Shown here one piece after another: positions 23,615-32,042 of a stretch of 40,621 bases of DNA. The number at the start of each line of letters is the position of its first letter. The first letter of the stretch is position 1. The notes beneath the pieces are model-generated. The model had not been told where the DNA came from. It was given only the letters and a program-made list of their open reading frames with translations, and ran no database searches. The position numbers and the translations under genes were made by a program. Origin of the DNA: Campylobacteraceae bacterium (GTDB lineage: Bacteria > Campylobacterota > Campylobacteria > Campylobacterales > Sulfurovaceae); assembly GCA_027079365.1 (NCBI GenBank), contig JALWVW010000325.1, forward strand, positions 1 through 40,621, read 5' to 3'.

Positions 23615-24997
23615 CTAAATGGTTGGTGGTATCATAGTGGAGAGGTTGGTAGGTATCTTGAGTGTAAAGCATGCACCTTCTGCTGTATTGGCAGCATACA
23701 GTCCTCCTCCCATATTGTGCTCTATAATGATCTTGGCGATATAGAGCCCCAGTCCGGTGCCCCCTGACTTGTTTTTGGTCGTATAGTAAGGGTTAAATAT
23801 CTTCTCCAGGTGCTCCAAGGCAATACCCCTGGCATTGTCATTGATCTCCAGCCATAGGGTATCTGATTTTTCATGGATCGTGATGTAGATTTTCTTTTTA
23901 TTGATCTCTCTGGTCTCTAGCGCCTCTTTGGCATTGTCCAGGAGGATGATCAGCACCTGTATCAGTTCATTCTTATAACCATAGATAGAGACTCGATACG
24001 GGTTTTGTACCTGTATATCGACCTCTTTTAGGGTGCCGGACATGAGCTTGAGTACCATGCGGAGCGCTGTGTGTATATCAAACTGTTGTTTCTGTTTTTT
24101 GGGCGTAAAAAGACCTCGAAAATCTTCGATGGTTTGTGACATATGGGTAGTAAGGTCGGAGAGCTCGTCTATCTTTTGTGTCAGGTATTTTTGATGTTTA
24201 CCCTCTGAGACACGGTCTATGTTGAGCAAGATGGCATTAATATTCATTAGTGGTTGTCGCCATTGGTGCGCAATGGAGTCGATCATTTCTCCCATGCTTG
24301 CCATGCGGCACTGGCGCAAGAGCATCTGCTCCTGTGCCAGCCTCTGGTTGACCTCCATCTCTACGCGTTGCTGTAGTGCTGCATTGAAGTGCGTGAGCTT
24401 CTCGGTCTTTTGTGTTACTTTTTGTTTCAGCTCTTGATTGTAGCGTACAAGGCGACGTTTCTCTGCCTCTTTAACCTGTTCGTAGGTGTACATCACAAAG
24501 GTAGTGATGAGAAATGCAGCGATCAATGTGACATATTCTGCCAGTGTATAGGGGTAGCCTGTGATAAGAAGATAGAAAATAAAGAGGCACACCATGACAA
24601 ACATGATCGTACCCCCAGTTCTGTTCAGGAAGAAAAAGATCAGGATAGGTGCAGAAATCACCCAGAGGATATTGAGATGATTCTGAGGAACATAAAAGAA
24701 AATCACCGCAGTGTAGCTAAAGAAAAGGATCATAAACCAGATAGAGTAGGCCTGATAGAGCCCTTTGTCATGTCTTAGTCTGAAAAATCCACCCAGTAGG
24801 AAGATACCCAGAAGGAGCTGACTAATGCCGACAATTAGGTTCCCCTCTCTTAGTCTAAACAGAGAAAAGGCAAGTACCCCCAACCCAAAGAAGAAGGAAA
24901 TGATCAGAATGGCAAAAATCTGGTGTTTGAGTATCCATTCTGTCTCATCAAACTGTTCTGATGATGAAAAAAACTGTATGAACTTCCGGAAGAGCAT
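23615..24997 (-). CDS. Membrane histidine kinase, six TM segments
   Basis: The 460-residue kinase has six TM segments in residues 28-190, then a coiled coil (about 195-245), the H box MGEMIDSIAHQWRQPLMNINAIL and a C-terminal ATPase domain with ILLDNAKEAL (N box), INDNARGIALEHLEKIFNPYYTTK and GGTGLGLYIAK. The AHQWRQPL H-box form is common in this phylum. The G1 box normally reads DxGxG; here it is DNARG, with the first Gly replaced by Ala. It is the likely partner of the regulator directly downstream and, through it, of the lipoprotein genes. A minus-strand TATAAT box at 25014-25009 lies 11 bases before the ATG, giving a very short leader. Confidence 0.9.
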   Translation of the reverse strand: MLFRKFIQFFSSSEQFDETEWILKHQIFAILIISFFFGLGVLAFSLFRLREGNLIVGISQLLLGIFLLGGFFRLRHDKGLYQAYSIWFMILFFSYTAVIFFYVPQNHLNILWVISAPILIFFFLNRTGGTIMFVMVCLFIFYLLITGYPYTLAEYVTLIAAFLITTFVMYTYEQVKEAEKRRLVRYNQELKQKVTQKTEKLTHFNAALQQRVEMEVNQRLAQEQMLLRQCRMASMGEMIDSIAHQWRQPLMNINAILLNIDRVSEGKHQKYLTQKIDELSDLTTHMSQTIEDFRGLFTPKKQKQQFDIHTALRMVLKLMSGTLKEVDIQVQNPYRVSIYGYKNELIQVLIILLDNAKEALETREINKKKIYITIHEKSDTLWLEINDNARGIALEHLEKIFNPYYTTKNKSGGTGLGLYIAKIIIEHNMGGGLYAANTAEGACFTLKIPTNLSTMIPPTI

Positions 24998-25159
24998 CTG
25001 TTTGCCTTATTATAAATAATTATGTTTTAAAAGTATATTTCACAATATATCAAAATAGTTTTAAATAAAGACTAAAAAATGAAATTTGTCTGTACTGTTT
25101 AGGTGCACAGAAACTCTTTTGCAGTATACTTTTGTACCAAATTCCCTAAAAGACTAGCC

Positions 25160-27556
25160 GTGAACAGTATCAATGATTTTTTTTATACAGCCTGGAGTAG
25201 TGAGCCGGTATGTGCCATCTCCTCTGATCTCGAAGATAATCTTCTCAGTAGACTTCATGCGCAGGAGTATGATAGCTTTTGTGACAGGGCAGCCATGATA
25301 CTTTCGCTCTCCGCCTCCAATAGAGAGAAGTTTTTGCAGATTGCACCATTGGTGGAGAGTCTAAAGATTTTCTCTGAATATCCTAGTCAGAAGTTCGAGA
25401 GCACCGCAGAGATCTCTGCGGTGCAGTGTCGTTTGCTCTCCTATCTGATCAGTCAAGGCAACCCCATACTGAACAAGGCAATAGGGCAGAGGCTGGATGC
25501 ACTCCGAAAAGGCGGTGTCATAGGATATGATACTGCCAGAAAGCTTATCTCTATCCTGACACTTATTCCGGAGAAGCAAAAACAGAAGTCTCAGATACCC
25601 CAAATCCCTCTCGAGGATAGGGAAGTACATAGTGAAAAAGACAAAGATACGGTGCTGACATCCCAGGCGATAGCAGATGTGATGCTGTGGCTACAGGATG
25701 CCATAGAGATACCACAACTGAGGGAGAGACTAGCGAAGGTACCGGAGAAGATCAGGGCACAACGATTCTCTATCGGAGTGACAGGGGTAATGAATGCGGG
25801 AAAATCTACCATGCTTAATGCCTTGCTGGGTGAAGAGATCCTGGGGACAGCAGTGGTACCGGAAACTGCCAATCTAACACTTATCAAGTATGCATCAAAG
25901 CCCAAGGCAAAGGTGTATTTCTGGAGTGAGAAGGAGTGGCAGCAGATAGAGCGTAGCGCTGAGGTGCTGGCACCGATGCAGCACTTTGTAGAGCAGACAA
26001 GGGCACAGTTTGGCTCAGCATTGTCAGACTATATCACCCCAGAAGGCAGGGGAGAGGAGATAGCCGTAGAGGCACTTCCTTCCTATACCTCTGCCGCACA
26101 CTCTGAGGGGCGGTGTAATCTGGTCAAAAGTGTGGAGCTCTTCAGTGATCTGGCATGGGTGCAGGGGGGTGTGGAGATCGTAGATACACCGGGACTGGAT
26201 GATCCTGTCGTGCAGCGCGAAGAGATTACCAAGTCTTATCTGGCAGAGTGTGATCTGCTCTGTCATCTGATGAATGTGGGGCAGTCTGCGACGCAGAAGG
26301 ATGTGGAATTTATCATTGAGTCTCTGCTATACCGCAATGTAGCTCAGCTGCTGGTGGTAATCACCCGGATAGATATGGTGAGCGAAGAGGAGCTCTCTGA
26401 GGTGATCGCCTATACCAAGTCCAGTATCAAAGCCAGGCTGGAAGCACTGGAGCAGGGGGCGAGGTTTGATGCATTGGTGGCGCGCATTGTGTTTATTCCT
26501 ATTGCCGGAAAGATGGCACTGTGGCACCGTATAGGGCGGGCAGAGGAGGCACTGGCGCAGGGGTATGACCTGAATAAAAGTGGTATCGTGAAGATCGAAG
26601 CCTATCTCGATGAGGTGCTTTTCGGAGAGAACGCCCCCAAGGTAAGACTGATGATGGAGGCATCCCGCAAGGAGCTTCTGCAACTCATCCAGAGTCAGGA
26701 GAGGGCATACCGACAGGAGCAGAGACTCCTGAGCCAAAGTGCAGAAGAGATCGAAGCAGCCTATGTGCGCTATCAGGAGGAGCAGAAGCAGTCCCAAAAA
26801 GCAGACAAGAAGCTGCATCAGGAAATCGCACTCGCCAGGCATGAGCTGGAGAGCCACTTCGGACTGTTGCAAAAAGCCGCAAGCGAGAAGTTTCGCTCGC
26901 TTCAGAATCTGCTGACGAGACGGATCATGGATGATGTGCGTTATAGCCTAAGAAAAGAGAAGAAAAAGCCACTGCCCCAAAGGGTTGAAACGATGATTCA
27001 GACAGGGCTACAGGATGGATTGATCGACCTTTTGAGGGAATATCGCTATGGCTTCCAGAAGCGCATGAATCTGCTGCTGGAGAGAATGGCGAGAGAGTTT
27101 GAGGCTTTTTCGCAGACAGCAGAGGCGGAGACGCAGGAGAGCGCTAAGGCACTTTTTGAGAAGTACTTTGATCTGCTTTCGCTGACAGACTCTCATGCAG
27201 TACTGACTGCACAGACTAATCAAATAATCGCCAAGTCTTCTCCAAAGAGGTTGGAGGAATTGGAGGGACAGATACAGCAGGCATTTGCAGAGGCACTGGA
27301 GATTCTGGAAGAGAAGTTTCAGGCGCGCGTCACAGTACTCAATGGTGATCTGATTGAGGCATTTGAAATACGCTATAAGCAGCCACTGCTTAGGGCGGCC
27401 GAGGAGCGCGAAGCGCAGGAGAGCTTGTTGAAAAAATCTCTACAGAGAGTGCGAGAGAGCAGGTATGATGCCAGGGAGAGGATGCAACAGATAGAGAGAC
27501 AATTGATACTGCTTGCCCAGTCAGTAAGGCATCTGGATGCAGGAGGAGAGAGATGA
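25160..27556 (+). CDS. Dynamin-like GTPase, first of a pair (DLP1-like)
   Basis: This bacterial dynamin-like protein has about 798 residues. A helical N-terminal region (1-200) precedes the GTPase domain, which has the P-loop GVMNAGKSTMLNALLG (G1, near residue 213), a Thr in the NLTLIKY region (G2), VDTPGLDD (G3) and ITRID (G4, where TKxD is usual). The rest is long helices (QSQKADKKLHQEIALARHELESHFG and on), as in the stalk of dynamins. Size, order and pairing match the two-gene dynamin system of Campylobacter jejuni, whose proteins form a heterotetramer that tethers membranes. The GTG at 25160 is preferred because the 19 extra codons from a GTG at 25103 look non-coding and a TATACT box lies at 25125-25130. 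The end overlaps the next gene by four bases (ATGA). Confidence 0.87.
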   Translation: MNSINDFFYTAWSSEPVCAISSDLEDNLLSRLHAQEYDSFCDRAAMILSLSASNREKFLQIAPLVESLKIFSEYPSQKFESTAEISAVQCRLLSYLISQGNPILNKAIGQRLDALRKGGVIGYDTARKLISILTLIPEKQKQKSQIPQIPLEDREVHSEKDKDTVLTSQAIADVMLWLQDAIEIPQLRERLAKVPEKIRAQRFSIGVTGVMNAGKSTMLNALLGEEILGTAVVPETANLTLIKYASKPKAKVYFWSEKEWQQIERSAEVLAPMQHFVEQTRAQFGSALSDYITPEGRGEEIAVEALPSYTSAAHSEGRCNLVKSVELFSDLAWVQGGVEIVDTPGLDDPVVQREEITKSYLAECDLLCHLMNVGQSATQKDVEFIIESLLYRNVAQLLVVITRIDMVSEEELSEVIAYTKSSIKARLEALEQGARFDALVARIVFIPIAGKMALWHRIGRAEEALAQGYDLNKSGIVKIEAYLDEVLFGENAPKVRLMMEASRKELLQLIQSQERAYRQEQRLLSQSAEEIEAAYVRYQEEQKQSQKADKKLHQEIALARHELESHFGLLQKAASEKFRSLQNLLTRRIMDDVRYSLRKEKKKPLPQRVETMIQTGLQDGLIDLLREYRYGFQKRMNLLLERMAREFEAFSQTAEAETQESAKALFEKYFDLLSLTDSHAVLTAQTNQIIAKSSPKRLEELEGQIQQAFAEALEILEEKFQARVTVLNGDLIEAFEIRYKQPLLRAAEEREAQESLLKKSLQRVRESRYDARERMQQIERQLILLAQSVRHLDAGGER

Positions 27557-29565
27557 CACTGCTCGATCAGTTTATCGCTGCCTACCATGCAAAGTTTGCT
27601 GCGCCTGTTTCCCAGTTCGATACCACACTTTCAGGATGGGTAGAGAAGAGTAGTCATTTGCTGCTGGATGAGAAATTCTCTCCGCCCCCTGAGCTCAAAG
27701 GGAGACTTACGCAACTGTTAGCGCGTACCAAGGAACCCATGAAGGTAGCAGTCACAGGGCAGTTTTCCAGTGGTAAATCCACCTTTCTCAACGCACTGCT
27801 CTCCAAAAATGTACTGCCCACAGGGATCACACCGGTGACCTCCAAGGTCAACTACATCCGCTACGGTGATGCGTATAAGATGCGTATCCACTACAAGGAT
27901 GGAAGGGACGAATACCAGGATATCGCGCATATCGCCCGCTTCACAGATCAGCGTACTGAGGTAGAAGAAATCGCCTATCTGACACTCTATGCACCCCTTG
28001 AGTTACTCAAGGAGATCACCTTTGTTGATACGCCGGGGCTCAATTCCCAGGAAGAACGAGATACGACAGAGACACAAAAAGTCCTCCGAGAGGTGGACGG
28101 GATCATCTGGCTCTCACTGATAGACAATGCAGGCAAACTCAGTGAAGCACAAACGCTGGAGAAATATCTGGATCAGTATCAGGAGAAGTCTCTCTGCGTA
28201 TTGAACCAAAAAGACAAATTTACAGAGGCACAGGTTGCGCAGAGTGTCGCCTATGTGCAAGAGCATTTTGCTACATTCTTCTCTGAGGTCGTGCCTATCT
28301 CCGCCAAGCAGGCGCTGCTTGCACGAAGTCATGACAAGGTTCAGATGCTTGAGGAGAGCAAAGAAGCGTTTTTGTCCTCGCTGGATGAAAAGATCGACAG
28401 AGTAGAGCCTATGGAGATCCAGTCGGAGTATGAAAAATACCGCAAAAAAGTGCAAGAGATCCGCTCCGGTGACCTCTCTCAAAATAGTGTATTGCTTGAA
28501 GCCTCTAATATACAACGCGTCCTCTCCTTTATAGAGACACAGATCAGGCCAGTCGCTGACTCTGCCAAGGTATTTTCTATCAAGCGTGAAGTGGTGCAGA
28601 TTTGTACAGAGATCATCAGTCAACACCAGCTTTTTTTGCGTATCTATGACGAGCTCTCTATGCAGCTTCAGGCATTTGAAGAGGAAGCAGAGGAGGCGTT
28701 TGCACAGCTCAAGCAGCAGTTTGGTAAAAAACTTCAGGATGCTTATGCGCAGATAGAGGCGATGATCGCTGTGATTGCTGAGGATATCTATACCCATATC
28801 CATACAGTGGATCGTACACGCTATGTACCCAAAAAGAGTGGCATACTTAAAAAAGAGATACTGTATGAGGCCATATCTTACCAGCGTGCCAAAATTGACG
28901 CAGACCGGGTTTACAAGCATCTCTTTTATGAAGATGATGTGGTGGGTAAGCGCTTCAAGCACTATGTCAGAGGCCTCAAAGAGATCCAGCACGAGGTCAA
29001 TCAGCACAATGCCGAGGTCTACGAGATGCTCAAAAGACGAATACGCCAGTGGCAAACCCCTTATGAGCTTCTGCGCAAGCAGAATCCTGTGCACTCCTAT
29101 ATCGAGTTTGCTAATATCCGGAAGTTTGCCTCCAAGGCCTATGAGCATATACTCAAACCTTTTTCTGATGAGATTCATAGCTCTTATGCCCAGATCAGCT
29201 CGGAATTCAACCATCTTAGCTCTGCGGTACACTTCAACTATCAGAATGCCACGCAGGTGACTGTCGCCTTTTTGGAGCAGAAGATCGAGCAGTCAGCGAG
29301 CCTGTATGAGCAGGATCCGGCACGCTTCACCTGCTATACGCCCAAGCTTGAGGAGATCAAAGAGCGATTGGGGAGCAACTTTCATCTTTACGAGTTGCAG
29401 AATATGATGCAGGGGAACACAACCTTTTTGAGTAAAAATTATGATACACTCATGCGAGAATTTAAAGCGATCAAGCAGGAGAGGGAGTCCTTCATACAGC
29501 AGAGAAAAGTGCGACATGAAAAGACAATCGCCCTGCTTGAAGCGCATATCAAGGAACTAGGCTAG
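27553..29565 (+). CDS. Dynamin-like GTPase, second of a pair (DLP2-like)
   Basis: The 670-residue protein has an early GTPase domain: P-loop GQFSSGKSTFLNALLS (69-76), LPTGITPVTS (G2), VDTPGLNSQEE (G3) and LNQKDKF (G4). Helical stalk-like regions with heptad-like Leu and Glu run from about 270 to the end. Partner domains for membrane contact are not obvious by eye; a short more hydrophobic stretch is absent, so membrane binding may need the partner. Its ATG overlaps the stop of the first dynamin gene, so stoichiometric co-translation is likely. The next gene starts on the base after its stop codon. Confidence 0.87.
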   Translation: MTLLDQFIAAYHAKFAAPVSQFDTTLSGWVEKSSHLLLDEKFSPPPELKGRLTQLLARTKEPMKVAVTGQFSSGKSTFLNALLSKNVLPTGITPVTSKVNYIRYGDAYKMRIHYKDGRDEYQDIAHIARFTDQRTEVEEIAYLTLYAPLELLKEITFVDTPGLNSQEERDTTETQKVLREVDGIIWLSLIDNAGKLSEAQTLEKYLDQYQEKSLCVLNQKDKFTEAQVAQSVAYVQEHFATFFSEVVPISAKQALLARSHDKVQMLEESKEAFLSSLDEKIDRVEPMEIQSEYEKYRKKVQEIRSGDLSQNSVLLEASNIQRVLSFIETQIRPVADSAKVFSIKREVVQICTEIISQHQLFLRIYDELSMQLQAFEEEAEEAFAQLKQQFGKKLQDAYAQIEAMIAVIAEDIYTHIHTVDRTRYVPKKSGILKKEILYEAISYQRAKIDADRVYKHLFYEDDVVGKRFKHYVRGLKEIQHEVNQHNAEVYEMLKRRIRQWQTPYELLRKQNPVHSYIEFANIRKFASKAYEHILKPFSDEIHSSYAQISSEFNHLSSAVHFNYQNATQVTVAFLEQKIEQSASLYEQDPARFTCYTPKLEEIKERLGSNFHLYELQNMMQGNTTFLSKNYDTLMREFKAIKQERESFIQQRKVRHEKTIALLEAHIKELG

Positions 29566-30528
29566 ATGTTAAAAAGTTTTTTTTGGGTAAAAGAGTGGGC
29601 TCTGTGGGCTTGGGGTGGCGCACTGCTGCTGACAGCAATGATCTGGACACAGGTAGAACTGACAGTCAAGCTCAATGAATGGTACGGCAGGTTTTACAAT
29701 ATTCTCCAAAAAGCGGAGGATATCGATGCTTTTTGGAGAAGTATGCAGGAGTTTGCCTATATTGCCCTTTCGCTGATCGCACTGGCAGTAGCGATCTACT
29801 ATTTTACGCAGCACTATGCTTTTCGCTGGCGTGAGGCAATCACCTATTACTATCTGCCGCTTTGGGAGGCTCAGGAGGGCAATATCGAAGGCTCCTCCCA
29901 GCGTATCCAGGAGGATACCTACAGCTTTTCTCGCAGTCTGGAGAGTCTGGGGTTGGGGATGTTCCGTGCGATTCTGACCCTGATCGCCTTTATCCCTATC
30001 CTCTGGGAACTTTCCAAGAAGATCACGATCCCCTGGCTGCAGGTCTATGAGGGCTCACTGGTCTGGATCGCACTGTTGACCTCGCTTGGTGGGATGCTGG
30101 CCTCTTATCTGGTAGGCATCAAGCTACCAGGGTTGGAGTACGAGAATCAAAAGGTAGAAGCCGCCTATCGAAAGAAGCTGGTCTATGGAGAGGATGAGGG
30201 CGTGCACCGGGATTTGCCAACACTCTTCGAGCTCTTTACCGGACTCAAGCGAAACTATTTTCGCATGTTCAACCACTATTCCTACTTTACCCTCTGGAGT
30301 GCGATGTATGGACAGGTGATGATCATCGTACCATACTTACTGATGGGGCCTTCGCTTTTTGCTGGTGTGGTAGCATTGGGAGTCGTCACACAGACTGGTA
30401 ATGCCTTTGGCAAGGTCAATGACAGCTTCTCTTATCTTATTGATCATTGGACAGAGATTACCAAGTTTATTTCTGTTATCAAGAGACTGAAGGAGTTTGA
30501 AGGACATCTTCTTGTGGAAGAAGCCTAG
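29566..30528 (+). CDS. SbmA/BacA-like inner-membrane transporter
   Basis: The 320-residue membrane protein starts with FFWVKEWALWAWGGALLLTAMIW and ends with YLIDHWTEITKFISVIKRLKEFE, both typical of the SbmA/BacA family; YYLPLWEAQEGNIEGSSQRIQEDTYSF is also a family hallmark. There are about six TM segments in pairs. SbmA proteins resemble the membrane half of an ABC exporter without its ATPase and take up peptides such as microcins and proline-rich antimicrobial peptides, using the proton gradient. This one is shorter than the E. coli protein (406 residues). The ATG directly follows the stop of the second dynamin gene, so the three genes form an operon. Confidence 0.85.
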   Translation: MLKSFFWVKEWALWAWGGALLLTAMIWTQVELTVKLNEWYGRFYNILQKAEDIDAFWRSMQEFAYIALSLIALAVAIYYFTQHYAFRWREAITYYYLPLWEAQEGNIEGSSQRIQEDTYSFSRSLESLGLGMFRAILTLIAFIPILWELSKKITIPWLQVYEGSLVWIALLTSLGGMLASYLVGIKLPGLEYENQKVEAAYRKKLVYGEDEGVHRDLPTLFELFTGLKRNYFRMFNHYSYFTLWSAMYGQVMIIVPYLLMGPSLFAGVVALGVVTQTGNAFGKVNDSFSYLIDHWTEITKFISVIKRLKEFEGHLLVEEA

Positions 30529-30552
30529 ATCGGTCTTTAAGGATACCCTTTA

Positions 30553-30585
30553 TTTCATTTTCATTTCATTTTCATCTTCTATACT
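30553..30585 (+). promoter_or_regulatory. Promoter with two TTTCATTTTCA direct repeats (cytochrome/TCS operon)
   Basis: Two perfect copies of TTTCATTTTCA (30553-30563, 30564-30574) are set head to tail with an 11-bp period. After five bases comes a TATACT box (30580-30585). The repeats cover the place of a -35 box, as in PhoB-type activated promoters. The likely binder is the OmpR-type regulator of the same operon at 31386. Confidence 0.65.
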
Positions 30586-30613
30586 TCGGACACCACAACA
30601 TAAAGGAAAGAAA

Positions 30614-30916
30614 ATGAAAAAGATTATTTTTGGTCTAGGAATGAGTCTCGTAGGTGTGTCATTGATGGCATCAAGTGGTGAGCAGTTGGCACAAAAGTGT
30701 GTGGCTTGTCATGGCAGTGATTTTGCCAAAGCACCACTGGGTGAGACAAGACATGTCGTGAGTAAGGACAGCAAAGCAAAAATCATCAAAATGCTCAAGT
30801 ACTATAAGCACCCGGAAGAAGCAGATGAAAAGGTCATGCAGACACAAATCATGAATTACAGTGATGAAGATATCACAAAGGTGGCAGAATATATCGTCAA
30901 ACTTCGTAAAAAATAG
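30614..30916 (+). CDS. Small class I cytochrome c (100 aa)
   Basis: A signal peptide (KKIIFGLGMSLVGVSLMA) is followed by one CVACH haem site (Cys29, Cys32, His33) and a helical c-type cytochrome fold, closing with SDEDITKVAEYIVKLRKK, a usual last helix. A Met in the VMQTQIMNYSD region may be the sixth haem ligand. The mature part, about 80 residues, is the size of cytochrome c553, a soluble periplasmic electron carrier. The start at 30614 has AAAGG upstream; a longer frame from 30497 would run back through the SbmA-like gene. A promoter with paired 11-bp repeats lies directly upstream. It leads an operon with a haem-binding protein and a two-component system. Confidence 0.9.
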   Translation: MKKIIFGLGMSLVGVSLMASSGEQLAQKCVACHGSDFAKAPLGETRHVVSKDSKAKIIKMLKYYKHPEEADEKVMQTQIMNYSDEDITKVAEYIVKLRKK

Positions 30917-30930
30917 CCAAAAGGAAAAGA

Positions 30931-31356
30931 ATGAAGGTGAAAATTGTTGTAGCAGGCATCATTATATTTGGATTGATGCAGTTGGTGCCTTATGGACGTG
31001 ACCACAATAACCCACCAGTGGTCAGTGAAGTGCACTGGGATACACCTCAAACCAAAGTACTGTTTACTAAGGCCTGTGCAGATTGTCATAGCAATCTGAC
31101 CAAATGGCCCAGCTATAGCAGTGTGGCACCAGTTTCATGGCTTGTTACGCATGATGTGGATGAGGGTAGAGAGCATTTAAATGTCTCTGCGTGGGGCAAA
31201 CAGAAGAAAAACAAAGGAAAAGATGCCGCTGAAGAGGTGAAAGAGGGCGAAATGCCACCGGCGATCTATACAGTGATGCATCCAGAAGCGAAGCTCAGTG
31301 ACCAAGAAAAGGCTGCATTGGTAAGAGGGCTCAAAGCAACTTTTGGAGAAGATTGA
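30931..31356 (+). CDS. Haem_bd-domain cytochrome-like protein (141 aa)
   Basis: An uncleaved or cleaved N-terminal hydrophobic segment (IVVAGIIIFGLMQLVPYG) is followed by ACADCHSNLTKWPSYSSVAPVSWLV, the signature of the Haem_bd family, with a CxxCH site for covalent haem. A second marker is EGEMPPAIYTVMHPEAKLSD, with Met and His residues that could serve as the distal haem ligand. It is probably attached to the periplasmic face of the inner membrane and could act as a redox or haem-based sensor for the kinase two genes downstream, which is inference from the operon. GGAAAAG is the ribosome binding site. Confidence 0.87.
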   Translation: MKVKIVVAGIIIFGLMQLVPYGRDHNNPPVVSEVHWDTPQTKVLFTKACADCHSNLTKWPSYSSVAPVSWLVTHDVDEGREHLNVSAWGKQKKNKGKDAAEEVKEGEMPPAIYTVMHPEAKLSDQEKAALVRGLKATFGED

Positions 31357-31385
31357 CTAGTTATAGATTCAGAAGAGGAACAGCA

Positions 31386-32042
31386 ATGAAGCTACTTATC
31401 GTAGAGGATGATCAGGCTATTCTCACCTTTCTCAAAAGAGGATTCAGCGAGGATGGCCATGTCGTAGATACAGCAGAAAATGGCGCAGATGGTGAGTATC
31501 TGGCAATGATGTACTCTTATGATGTGATTGTTTTGGACTGGATGCTTCCGGAGAAAACAGGTATCCAGATGATAGAAGCGCTCAGGAGCGAACAGATACA
31601 GACTCCAGTGATCCTCTTGACAGCCAAAGGTGAAATAGAGGATAAGATAGAAGGCTTGCGTGGAGGTGCGGATGACTATCTCGTCAAGCCTTTTTCCTAT
31701 GCAGAGCTTTTGGCTCGTGTGGAAGCCTTGCATCGTAGAGTGACCTCTGATGGTAGTAATGTAATGACTCTGGGTGATGTGACCGTTGACACCTATGCCA
31801 AAACAGTTTCACTACAGGGGCAAGTGCTTTCCATGACAAAAAAAGAGTATGAGCTGCTGCTGTTCTTGATGCAGCACAAGGATCGTATCGTATCCAGTCG
31901 TATGATCGAAGAGCAGTTGTGGAGTCAGGAGTCTTATATCAACAGTAATGTCATACAGGTCACCATCTACACTCTTAGAAAAAAAGTTGGCAAAGAGAAG
32001 ATCAAAAGCTACCGTGGTATGGGATATAAATTTGAAGTATAG
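31386..32042 (+). CDS. Response regulator, OmpR family
   Basis: The 218-residue protein has a receiver (MKLLIVEDDQ, Asp51 in VIVLDWMLPEKTG, LLTAKGE, DDYLVKPFSYAELLARVEAL) and an OmpR-type winged helix (LSMTKKEYELLLFLMQH, EQLWSQESYINSNVIQVTIYTLRKKVG, YRGMGYKFEV). Start at 31386 is chosen from the family N-terminus and GAGGA upstream; a frame from 31353 is less likely. It is probably the activator binding the 11-bp repeats before this operon and before the nine-haem cytochrome. Its end overlaps the kinase start. Confidence 0.93.
   Translation: MKLLIVEDDQAILTFLKRGFSEDGHVVDTAENGADGEYLAMMYSYDVIVLDWMLPEKTGIQMIEALRSEQIQTPVILLTAKGEIEDKIEGLRGGADDYLVKPFSYAELLARVEALHRRVTSDGSNVMTLGDVTVDTYAKTVSLQGQVLSMTKKEYELLLFLMQHKDRIVSSRMIEEQLWSQESYINSNVIQVTIYTLRKKVGKEKIKSYRGMGYKFEV

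Noticed and set aside
28114..29232. A 372-codon minus-strand frame inside the second dynamin gene
   Set aside because: It has no domain pattern or ribosome binding site, and the plus-strand dynamin has full GTPase motifs and operon position.
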